The notes beneath the pieces were generated by a model. The model did no database searches, had not been told where the DNA came from, and was given only the letters and a program-made list of their open reading frames with translations. Source: Paludibacteraceae bacterium (GTDB taxonomy: Bacteria > Bacteroidota > Bacteroidia > Bacteroidales > Paludibacteraceae). Taken from it: a stretch of DNA of 43,523 nucleotides. The stretch spans positions 1 through 43,523 of the forward strand of contig JAEDGZ010000018.1 of assembly GCA_016297215.1 (NCBI GenBank). Reading direction: 5' to 3'. The translations under genes and the position numbers were made by a program. This document shows, piece after piece, positions 16,616-22,905 of the stretch; within the stretch, counting starts at the first letter, position 1, and each line of letters begins with the position of its first letter.

Positions 16616-16692
16616 AATCACTAACTAATCGCTAACTAATCGCTAACTAATCACTAACTAATCACTAACTAATCGCTAACTAATCGCTAACT
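16616..16692. repeat. 11-bp tandem repeat CTAACTAATCR (6 full units)
   Basis: Six full units (16621-16686) flanked by partial ones. The unit ends in A or G in the order G, G, A, A, G, G. The A variant is the same 11-mer as in the arrays at 8369-8429 and, reversed, 34001-34055. Confidence 0.95.
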
Positions 16693-16719
16693 CTACTCTG
16701 CGGAAGGAACTTATTGAAA

Positions 16720-16756
16720 AAGAGGCTGCCTGACAAGTTGAGTTGGGCAGCCTCTT
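16720..16756 (-). terminator. Terminator hairpin, shared-loop family copy 3
   Basis: A 15-base stem with two G-T pairs (16720-16734 with 16742-16756) closes the loop AAGTTGA. Read on the minus strand it is followed by TTTTTCAATAA, so it can end the MerR transcript, although it is more than 300 bases downstream of that gene. Confidence 0.8.
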
Positions 16757-16838
16757 GCGAATAAACGTGGAGCCAATACAAGATTATTAGTCTTGATTGT
16801 GTTCTCATTTCTAAACCTCCTACACTTCAGCAGTTTAA

Positions 16839-16893
16839 CTCAGTTTCTGCTCGGTTTCTGCTCGGTTCCTGCTCGGTTCCTACTCGGTTCTAA
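16839..16893. repeat. 11-bp tandem repeat CTCGGTTYCTG (5 units)
   Basis: CTCAGTTTCTG, CTCGGTTTCTG, CTCGGTTCCTG, CTCGGTTCCTA, CTCGGTTCTAA: units that drift step by step along the array, in contrast to the uniform TAATCACTAAC arrays. Confidence 0.9.
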
Positions 16894-17005
16894 TACGAGA
16901 CTATACCGAGTCAAAACCGACTCTTGTAGCCTACACGTCTATATCTTGACCTATTGCCCATAAAATAATGGATAAAAGATTAGGTACATGAGATAGGGTT
17001 GTTTA

Positions 17006-17035
17006 GCAGGCGGGGACGCCTGCGTACCCGGACAA
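17006..17035. repeat. GCAGGCG palindromic element, second intergenic copy
   Basis: GCAGGCG (17006-17012) and CGCCTGC (17017-17023) with loop GGGA, followed by GTACCCGGACA. It matches 13869-13898 nearly base for base up to CCCGGACA. It lies 36 bases downstream of the MerR gene. Confidence 0.85.
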
Positions 17036-17071
17036 ATCTTTTATCCTTATTTCTATGGATGCGCGTGAGTG

Positions 17072-17896
17072 CTATTGCTTAACCGGCAACTGAATGATAG
17101 TGAGCCATTTGGCAGGGTCTTCCTGATTCCAGATGCCATCTACATAGACGGCGCGGGGAGCCTCCAATACCTCATAGCCCTCGCGTTGCGCATAGGAGAA
17201 GAGTTCGCAATAACTCTCATATAAGTTGTCGTAAGGACCGTAGTGCTTGTAGCAGATGGCTTTCTCCACGGGTGCCAATTCATAGAACTGAATGAGTGCG
17301 GAGTCGGTACGCGCTTCCTTCACCGCCTCGCAGTATTCGATGGCGATGTCGGTAGGCGTATATTCCTTGTTCAGTTCGCGGGTGAAGCAGAACCCGGGCT
17401 CTGTACATTCGCAACCTAAGCGTTGCATCTCGGGTCCGATAACTTCGCAGCAGACACGACCGAGGTCATTGTAGGAAGGGATGACACCTTTGTAGGATGC
17501 TACGATGCATCCGGGGAGACTTTGAATCGTAATTTTTTCCATTTGTTCGTGGTGTTTGCGAGAGTCTAACAAGACCTGCAGACGGGATTGACGATGGAGC
17601 AAGGCTTGAATCTGTTGCTCCGTCTCGTCTATCTTCTCCGCCAACATACGAGCGTCGGGGAAATGGGAACTGTCGTTGAACAGCGTCGCTATCTCCTCCA
17701 GCGAGAACCCGAGTTCTTTCAGTTGGCGGATAGCGAGCATTCGCTGCATTTGTCCTACCGTATAGTAGCGATAATTGGTGTAGCGGTCAACTTTCTCCGG
17801 GGTGAGCAACCCTATCTTCTCGTAGTGGCGGATAGTCTTGATGGTTACCCTGCATAGTCGTGAAAACTCTCCGATGGTTAATTTGTGTAAGTTCAT
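17072..17896 (-). CDS. MerR family transcriptional regulator with GyrI-like effector domain
   Basis: A 274-residue regulator from the ATG at 17896 (MNLHKLTIGEFSRL). An in-frame ATG at 17956 exists but lies upstream of the predicted promoter, so it is rejected. Residues about 5-75 are the MerR winged helix: LTIGEFSRLCRVTIKTIRHY, EKIGLLTP, YRYYTVGQMQRM, then IRQLKELGFSLEEIATLF. A coiled-coil linker (about 80-112) and a GyrI-like small-molecule-binding domain (about 120-274) follow, the BmrR/TipA plan that activates drug or toxin efflux when a ligand binds. The next plus-strand gene is a phosphate transporter, which is not a typical target; the region between them has two divergent promoters. 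Ligand and regulon are unknown. Confidence 0.88.
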   Translation of the reverse strand: MNLHKLTIGEFSRLCRVTIKTIRHYEKIGLLTPEKVDRYTNYRYYTVGQMQRMLAIRQLKELGFSLEEIATLFNDSSHFPDARMLAEKIDETEQQIQALLHRQSRLQVLLDSRKHHEQMEKITIQSLPGCIVASYKGVIPSYNDLGRVCCEVIGPEMQRLGCECTEPGFCFTRELNKEYTPTDIAIEYCEAVKEARTDSALIQFYELAPVEKAICYKHYGPYDNLYESYCELFSYAQREGYEVLEAPRAVYVDGIWNQEDPAKWLTIIQLPVKQ

Positions 17897-17925
17897 CCAA
17901 TCATGCGCATTAACTGAATCCGCTG

Positions 17926-17957
17926 CAAAAGTACTGCTTTTTTCGGACTCCTGCAAG
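17926..17957 (-). promoter_or_regulatory. Promoter of the MerR-type gene
   Basis: On the minus strand CTTG (17957-17954), 20 bases, TACTTTTG (17933-17926), preceded by AAAAAAGCAG. The -7 region and upstream box are nearly identical to the prfB promoter. The start site would be near 17919, 23 bases before the ATG. Confidence 0.85.
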
Positions 17958-18020
17958 TTGACCTTAGGTGAGAGTTTGCACTTTTTCTGATTTTTCTGCT
18001 TGGCTCGGTGTCCGTTACCG

Positions 18021-18046
18021 GCAGAGGCGCTCCAACGCCTCTTTGC
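18021..18046. repeat. Palindrome AGAGGCG/CGCCTCT between merR and PiT genes
   Basis: AGAGGCG (18023-18029) and CGCCTCT (18036-18042) around CTCCAA, with GC at both outer ends. It lies between two divergent promoters; no T-run follows. It resembles the other GC-rich palindromes in style but not sequence. Confidence 0.65.
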
Positions 18047-18148
18047 AGGCTAACTATCACTCTCTGCTAATTTAAGCAGGGGAGTGCTTGTATAGGTCGC
18101 TTAACAAAAACTTAATAATTTGGTAACACTCACTTAATATCATTTTTC

Positions 18149-18156
18149 TACTTTTG
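18149..18156 (+). promoter_or_regulatory. Promoter -7 box of the PiT gene
   Basis: TACTTTTG fits the consensus, but no good TTTG lies 20 bases upstream (the nearest is 26 away). It overlaps a TTG codon at 18154 that would otherwise extend the gene, so the ATG at 18181 is the likely start. Confidence 0.6.
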
Positions 18157-18180
18157 CATCAAAATCAATACTCTCTAAAT

Positions 18181-20460
18181 ATGTCAGTTTTCTATCTCTT
18201 GATGATTATCTTCCTCTTCTCGCTGGCGATTGTGGACCTGTGGGTGGGGGTATCCAACGACGCGGTCAACTTCCTCAACTCCGCGGTGGGTAGCCGCGTA
18301 ACCACGCTTCGGCGTATCATCCTCGTGGCGGCTATCGGCGTCTTTGTCGGCGCCGCCGTCAGCAACGGCATGATGGACATCGCCCGCCACGGTATCTTCC
18401 GCCCCGAGCATTTCTCCTTCGAGGAAATCATGTGTATCTTCATGGCGGTCATGCTCACCGATGTCATCCTCCTCGATGTGTTCAACTCGCTGGGCATGCC
18501 CACCAGCACCACCGTCTCGCTGGTCTTCGAGTTGCTCGGCGGCACGTTCTGCCTCGCATGTATCAAGGTCTCCAACGACCCCGCGCTGGCGTTCTCCGAC
18601 CTGCTCAACACCGAGAAAGCCTTGCAGGTCATCCTCGGTATCTTCCTCTCCGTGGGTATCGCCTTCGTCGTCGGCACCATCGTCCAGTGGCTCACCCGAC
18701 TCATCTTCACCTTCCACTACACCCCGCGCCTCCGCTGGTTCATCGGGCTCTTCGGCGGACTCAGTATCACCGCCATCCTCTATTTCGTGCTCGTCAAGAC
18801 CATGGCGAAGAGCCCCTACATGCCCGCCGAGGCAAACCAATGGATAGCCGACAACACGACGCTTCTCATGCTCGGTATCTTCGCCGGCTGCACGCTGCTC
18901 ATGCAGTTGCTCTATTGGCTCCGGGTCAATGTGTTCAAAATCATCATCCTCTTCGGCACCTTCGCCCTGGCGCTGGCGTTCGCGAGCAACGACTTGGTCA
19001 ACTTCGTGGGTGTCCCCTTGGCTGCCCTCTCGTCCTACCAAGACTTCATCGCGAGCGGCGCGGGCGCATCCGAGCATATGATGGGTGCCCTCAACGCCCC
19101 TGCGAGCACCTCCCCGCTCTTCCTCATCGGCGCAGGTGCTATCATGGTAACGGCACTCCTCTGTTCGAAGAAGGCGCAGAACGTGGTGCAGACCTCCGTC
19201 AACCTCTCGCGCCAGGCGGAGGGCGAGGAGATGTTCGGCGGCAGCCGCGTGGCGAAGAGCCTCGTCCGCGGCGCGAACCGCATCAACGCCGCCTTGCAGG
19301 TCATCCTCCCGCCAAAGGTACGCCGATGGATAGACAGCCGCTTCAACAAAGACGAAGCCATCATGGCAGACGGCGCGGCGTTCGACCTCATCCGCGCATC
19401 GGTCAACCTTGTCCTCGCCGGGCTGCTCATCATCATGGGCACCTCCCTCAAACTGCCCCTCTCCACCACATATGTTACTTTCATCGTCGCCATGGGTACC
19501 TCCCTCGCCGACCGCGCATGGACGCGCGAGTCCGCCGTCTATCGTATCACGGGCGTGCTCTCCGTCATCGGCGGCTGGTTCCTCACCGCAGCGGTCGCCT
19601 TCCTCGCCGCCATGCTCGTCTGCCTGCTATGCCACAGCGGCGGTATCGCACTCATGCTCATACTTATCCTCGTGGTCTCCACCGTGCTCATCGTAACCAA
19701 TGTCCAAGCCCGCCGCAAGGCGAAAGCCGAGGCAATGCAGGACAAGTCCATGCCGCTGGACAACCTCGACAAACTCGCGCCTGCCGAGGTCTGGGATGCG
19801 TTGCAAGCGCACCATGCGAAGGCGTCCATCCAACTGTTGCAGCAGACGCGCACCCGCTATTGGGACACCTGCTGCGCCATGGAGACCGAAGACCTGCGCG
19901 CCCTGCGCCGCGTCTGCAAGGACTTGGACGACATGCAGCAGTGGAAGCGCCGCAACCGCTCCCGCGAACTCATGGCGATGCGCCGACTCCCCGTCAGCCT
20001 CTCGCTGGAGAAGAACACGTGGTTTCACCTCGGCTCCAACGCGGGTGAGCAGATGCTCTACGGCATGAAGCGTATCGCCGTGCCCTGCTGCGAGCACCTC
20101 GACAGCGGCTTCAGCCCCCTACCCGAAGACCTCCGGCAGGAACTCCATCTCATCGCCCAAGAGACCACAGGCTACTACGACCAAGCCGTGGAGTATATAC
20201 AAGACCCCCTCCGTCTCCCCCTACAAGGGGGAGAGACAGAGAGCAGTGCGCCCTCTTACGAAGTCCTCTTACAAGATATCGAGGCGTTCAAACTCCGCCT
20301 CTCCGCCCTCCGCAAGAAGCACCTCGACCGCCTGACGACCAACAGTGCCGCGCTGCCCCAGCAGACCGCTTTGCTCTATCTCAACGTCCTGCAAGAGACG
20401 CAGCAACTGCTCTCCGAACTGCGCCACTTCCTCCGCGCCTACCACCACTTTGCAGAATAG
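18181..20460 (+). CDS. PiT family inorganic phosphate transporter with long cytoplasmic C-terminal region
   Basis: A 759-residue protein. Residues about 1-530 hold the membrane part, with the two signature segments of the PiT family: VSNDAVNFLNSAVGSR near residue 25 and FASNDLVNFVGVPLAAL in the second repeat, plus the MPTSTTVS-type (here LGMPTSTTVSL) and LPLSTTYVTFIVAMGTSLADR segments. It should import phosphate with H+ or Na+. Residues about 540-759 are a helical, PhoU-like cytoplasmic region. A stretch near residues 676-690 (DPLRLPLQGGETESSAPS) looks foreign: it is encoded by a palindromic element (20205-20237). Translation should start at 18181. It converges with folK, and a long hairpin separates them. 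Confidence 0.88.
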   Translation: MSVFYLLMIIFLFSLAIVDLWVGVSNDAVNFLNSAVGSRVTTLRRIILVAAIGVFVGAAVSNGMMDIARHGIFRPEHFSFEEIMCIFMAVMLTDVILLDVFNSLGMPTSTTVSLVFELLGGTFCLACIKVSNDPALAFSDLLNTEKALQVILGIFLSVGIAFVVGTIVQWLTRLIFTFHYTPRLRWFIGLFGGLSITAILYFVLVKTMAKSPYMPAEANQWIADNTTLLMLGIFAGCTLLMQLLYWLRVNVFKIIILFGTFALALAFASNDLVNFVGVPLAALSSYQDFIASGAGASEHMMGALNAPASTSPLFLIGAGAIMVTALLCSKKAQNVVQTSVNLSRQAEGEEMFGGSRVAKSLVRGANRINAALQVILPPKVRRWIDSRFNKDEAIMADGAAFDLIRASVNLVLAGLLIIMGTSLKLPLSTTYVTFIVAMGTSLADRAWTRESAVYRITGVLSVIGGWFLTAAVAFLAAMLVCLLCHSGGIALMLILILVVSTVLIVTNVQARRKAKAEAMQDKSMPLDNLDKLAPAEVWDALQAHHAKASIQLLQQTRTRYWDTCCAMETEDLRALRRVCKDLDDMQQWKRRNRSRELMAMRRLPVSLSLEKNTWFHLGSNAGEQMLYGMKRIAVPCCEHLDSGFSPLPEDLRQELHLIAQETTGYYDQAVEYIQDPLRLPLQGGETESSAPSYEVLLQDIEAFKLRLSALRKKHLDRLTTNSAALPQQTALLYLNVLQETQQLLSELRHFLRAYHHFAE
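20205..20237. repeat. In-frame CTCCCCC palindromic element inside the PiT gene
   Basis: GTCTCCCCC (20213-20221) and GGGGGAGAGAC (20227-20237) around TACAA form a stem of at least 7 bp. Together with the preceding AAGACCCCCTCC it aligns with the intergenic element at 13832-13862. The insert encodes DPLRLPLQGGET and keeps the frame. Confidence 0.7.
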
Positions 20461-20484
20461 TGCCATAGTGGGGTATTACAATAA

Positions 20485-20542
20485 TCGACCGCCTTCGGCT
20501 ATTAGACTTTGCAGTCTGATTGAAGTAGCCGAAGGTGGTCGA
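20485..20542. repeat. Long nested hairpin between convergent PiT and folK genes
   Basis: Seventeen-base arms (20485-20501 and 20526-20542) with one mismatch enclose a second hairpin (AGACT 20504-20508 with AGTCT 20513-20517). There is no T-run, so it is not a standard terminator, but it sits where transcription from both sides would end. CCTTCGGCTATTAGA resembles motifs at 13791-13810 and 35066-35085. Confidence 0.75.
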
Positions 20543-20565
20543 AATGTAAAATATAAGAGTTGCTT

Positions 20566-21018
20566 TTACATGGTCTTGCTATCTAAAATTTCTTGTAGCG
20601 GTACACGCACAAAGTCGCGCTCCTGTATATGAGGGTGGGGAAGGGTAAGTAAGCGAGTGTGTATAATCAGTTCTTTTCCTTGGTGGTCAAAGTATTGTAG
20701 CAAGTCGATATCTATGGTGCGGTCGTGGTAGATGGGAATTCCGTCTTCAGTATTCACGCAAGTCTTTGTGAGACGACCTAACTCGCGTTCTATTGTTTGT
20801 GTTTCCGCAAGCACTTGGTCGGGAGGTAGGTGGGTTTGAAAAGAAGCGCAGAGGTTGCAGAACGGATGTTCCGACTGAAAACCCCACGGTTCGGAATAAT
20901 AGAATGAGGAGCAACGCAGTAGAGTACCTACCCGTTGCTCCATGAGATGTATGGCTTCCATAAGCGTTTGCTCACGGTCGCCTAAATTAGCACCTAATGA
21001 GAAATAAACGGTATTCAA
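20566..21018 (-). CDS. folK: 2-amino-4-hydroxy-6-hydroxymethyldihydropteridine diphosphokinase
   Basis: A 150-residue enzyme that transfers pyrophosphate from ATP to 6-hydroxymethyl-7,8-dihydropterin in folate synthesis. Visible family marks are SLGANLGDRE at the start, the SSFYYSEPWGF and PFCNLCASF segments, IERELGR, and YHDRTIDIDLLQY followed by LTLPHPHIQERDFVRVPLQEI. Length is typical. It is the last gene of the long minus-strand series, 37 bases after the CvpA-family gene, with A/T repeat sequence in between. No other folate gene is adjacent. Confidence 0.95.
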   Translation of the reverse strand: MNTVYFSLGANLGDREQTLMEAIHLMEQRVGTLLRCSSFYYSEPWGFQSEHPFCNLCASFQTHLPPDQVLAETQTIERELGRLTKTCVNTEDGIPIYHDRTIDIDLLQYFDHQGKELIIHTRLLTLPHPHIQERDFVRVPLQEILDSKTM

Positions 21019-21050
21019 TTGGATAATTTAACAATTTACTATTTGACCAT
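21019..21050. repeat. A/T-rich ATTTnAC repeat at the cvpA / folK junction
   Basis: Degenerate units AATTTAAC, AATTTACT, ATTTGACC fill the 37-base gap in front of the folK start. No promoter motif is seen. Confidence 0.6.
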
Positions 21051-21055
21051 TGGCG

Positions 21056-21565
21056 CTACGGATTGACTATTACCGCGTCTGCCACGTTGGGAAAGAGATG
21101 CGCCATTTGCTCTGCCGTCTGTACCAATGGTCGGTAGAGTGTAGAAGTCTTTACGACTTCACTATCGTCCAAGAAATGAAAATAGGAATCCAGCATATTG
21201 ATGCAGAATACTGCTACCAAGACCACTGCAAGCCATTTGAGCGTGCCGAACACCCCACCGAGCAGGCGATTGATAAATCCTAACTGAATAGCCCGCAACA
21301 GTTTGGAAAGTAACCGCCCCGCAATGTTCAAGACGATGGCAATTGCAAGGAACAAGAGGGCATAAGCAACCACATGGCATACGGCTTCTGGCCACGAGAA
21401 CTGCAAGAGCAGCCAGGCGGAGAACTTCGTTGCCCACAGGCGAGCCCCCACAATACCGAGAATTATCGCCACAATGGCGATAATCTCCGTGATAAGTCCC
21501 CGCATAAGCCCGCGGACGAGTCCGACCAGCAAGGGGAGAAGTAACAGGATGTCTAACCAGTTCAT
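21056..21565 (-). CDS. CvpA family inner-membrane protein
   Basis: A 169-residue protein with about four transmembrane segments (residues about 4-22, 25-45, 62-82 and 100-122). The N-terminal MNWLDILLLLPLLVGLVRGL and the RGLITEIIAI and INRLLGGVFG stretches match the CvpA family, originally found through colicin V production in E. coli and in other bacteria linked to envelope stress tolerance. A short soluble tail follows the last segment. It lies between a lipoprotein gene and folK on the same strand and is preceded by four copies of ATTTACG. Its molecular function is not established. Confidence 0.87.
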   Translation of the reverse strand: MNWLDILLLLPLLVGLVRGLMRGLITEIIAIVAIILGIVGARLWATKFSAWLLLQFSWPEAVCHVVAYALLFLAIAIVLNIAGRLLSKLLRAIQLGFINRLLGGVFGTLKWLAVVLVAVFCINMLDSYFHFLDDSEVVKTSTLYRPLVQTAEQMAHLFPNVADAVIVNP

Positions 21566-21572
21566 TAATCAA

Positions 21573-21604
21573 ATTTACGATTTACGATTTACGATTTACG
21601 ATTT
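21573..21604. repeat. 7-bp tandem repeat ATTTACG upstream of the cvpA gene
   Basis: Four consecutive ATTTACG units (21573-21600) plus ATTT end 7 bases before the cvpA start on the minus strand. Confidence 0.9.
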
Positions 21605-21622
21605 CTCCGTTAATGCACGTTT

Positions 21623-21658
21623 AATCCTGCTCGCTACGCTCGCGAGAAATTGAGGATT
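21623..21658. repeat. Palindrome with CTCGC/GCGAG core
   Basis: AATCCT (21623-21628) pairs with AGGATT (21653-21658), and inside it CTCGC (21630-21634) pairs with GCGAG (21642-21646). It lies in the gap between the DUF5689 and cvpA genes. A related GAGCGTAGCGAG is at 35127-35138. Confidence 0.55.
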
Positions 21659-21672
21659 TTAACAGAGCATAA

Positions 21673-21707
21673 TTACCTATTACTTATTACCTATTACCTA
21701 TTTCTTA
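21673..21707. repeat. 7-bp tandem repeat TTACCTA at the end of the DUF5689 gene
   Basis: Units TTACCTA, TTACTTA, TTACCTA, TTACCTA, TTTCTTA. The stop codon of the DUF5689 gene (21698-21700) lies inside the array, so the last residues of that protein are repeat-encoded. Confidence 0.85.
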
Positions 21708-22852
21708 TATTCCTGAGGCACCCATGGCTCGCCCGTCTCTTTGTGGAACATCACGATATCATTGATGTCGCAAACGGAGTTAATCTTTATATTGCGCGGG
21801 GTGATAGACCAATCGTATTGGTCGTGCGCGTATTTTGCATTATCGCGAAACTGCCCCAACACGCCTGTTACCGTACCTACATAGTTCGCACAATTGGCAA
21901 TTCCCGTGGAATCAGCTCCCGGGAGATAGAAATAGGCAAACTTGCTATACTCTGAGTTAGAGACCAGCGTAGTGTTCTTGCCGTCGGAGATAACACGGCT
22001 TTGCGGATGTCCTACGTTCTGCGTAGTAGGAGCAAAGACATTCGCATACTTATCTATCTCAGGGCTGTTGGTATTGCATGGATTGAGCCCGTTATATTCA
22101 TATTGCCCTGTGAAATACACGTTCTTGAGCACAACCAATCGTCCGTCCATCTTGCGCATTTCCGTTTCGTTGGTTACGTTGATATAGTCCGCTATGGTGA
22201 TGGTGTCGTATTGCAGTTTCTCCGGTGCGGGTGTGCCAATCAGCGTGGTAGCGTTGCGGAACATACCGTTGGGAATACGACCGGGCATCCAACCGATTTT
22301 CTGATTGGCACTGCTTGCATACGTATTATTGTTATAGGAAGGAACACACAACTGGGGCTGGTCGCCATATCGACCGATGGAGAACCCATTGCAGCGGATG
22401 AGCAGTTCCTGCCCCATTTGGTAGAGTCCGTTGGCGGAACCTATATCCACCGACAAACGCAGGTTCTGCTGCTCGCCATCCACAATTTCTTGTATCACGA
22501 TGCTCTTATAGAAATTGCCTCCGTAATCATCCGTGGATACACGTCCGCGGATATAGATGCCGATAGTATCGGTCGGGATGGTATCCAACGAGAAGAGATA
22601 GATGCCGTCCCCATTGGTGGCGCGAGTACGATAGGGGGTAGAGTCGCTCAGGAAATTGCCCTGCTCGGTCATAAAGGTCGCCACAAAATCGTTGAGATGA
22701 TATATGGAATCCCCCGGCTGAAGCATCGCTGCTACTGCATCGGAGGGGGTGAACACATCTGCCTCCGTCAGCGGGGCAGGATTGCAACCGGCTATCGCTA
22801 CAAACAACGAACACATAGCAAAAACCGATATGATAGAATGAATGCGTTCCAT
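21698..22852 (-). CDS. DUF5689 domain lipoprotein
   Basis: A 384-residue protein with a signal peptide and the lipobox IAGC (cysteine near residue 23). After a linker of about 30 residues comes a DUF5689-like domain: FLSDSTPYRTRATNGDGIYL, IGIYIRGRVSTDDYGGNFYKSIVIQ, LRLSVDIGSANGLYQMGQELLIRCNGFSIG, QLCVPSYNNN and IGWMPGRIP. The rest contains another beta-rich region. Such proteins usually sit beside TonB-dependent receptors, and here a 1091-residue receptor lies 51 bases upstream on the same strand. A joint role in binding and uptake of some substrate at the cell surface is inferred. Confidence 0.8.
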   Translation of the reverse strand: MERIHSIISVFAMCSLFVAIAGCNPAPLTEADVFTPSDAVAAMLQPGDSIYHLNDFVATFMTEQGNFLSDSTPYRTRATNGDGIYLFSLDTIPTDTIGIYIRGRVSTDDYGGNFYKSIVIQEIVDGEQQNLRLSVDIGSANGLYQMGQELLIRCNGFSIGRYGDQPQLCVPSYNNNTYASSANQKIGWMPGRIPNGMFRNATTLIGTPAPEKLQYDTITIADYINVTNETEMRKMDGRLVVLKNVYFTGQYEYNGLNPCNTNSPEIDKYANVFAPTTQNVGHPQSRVISDGKNTTLVSNSEYSKFAYFYLPGADSTGIANCANYVGTVTGVLGQFRDNAKYAHDQYDWSITPRNIKINSVCDINDIVMFHKETGEPWVPQEYKK

Positions 22853-22853
22853 A

Positions 22854-22905
22854 GACTATTTGACTATTTGACTATTTACTATTTGACTATTACTTATTAC
22901 CTATT
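22854..22905. repeat. 8/7-bp A/T repeat GACTATTT then TTACCTA upstream of the DUF5689 gene
   Basis: Three 8-base GACTATTT units (22854-22877) are followed by ACTATTT, GACTATT and ACTTATTACCTATTA. The array fills the whole gap to the receptor gene, whose stop codon (22904-22906) lies at its end. Confidence 0.9.

Larger units (their letters stand above)
16325..17071. other. 747-base gap filled with repeats
   Basis: From left to right the gap holds the lipoprotein leader and promoter, a three-unit 11-bp array (16561-16593), a six-unit 11-bp array (16616-16692), a terminator hairpin (16720-16756), a five-unit 11-bp array (16839-16893), a GCAGGCG palindrome (17006-17023) and A/T-rich sequence up to the MerR stop. 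I see no convincing gene in it. Confidence 0.75.

Noticed and set aside
17897..17956. N-terminal extension of the MerR-type regulator
   Set aside because: The extra codons include the promoter -7 and -33 boxes, so they are upstream of the transcript start.
18432..20048. 538-codon plus-strand frame inside the PiT gene
   Set aside because: Its translation is Arg/His/Pro-rich, as expected for a shifted frame of GC-rich membrane-protein codons. The PiT frame carries the family motifs.
21573..21707. Phase-variable promoter or coding repeat
   Set aside because: There are no recognisable promoter boxes around these repeats, so switching transcription by unit number is not supported; an effect on translation remains possible.
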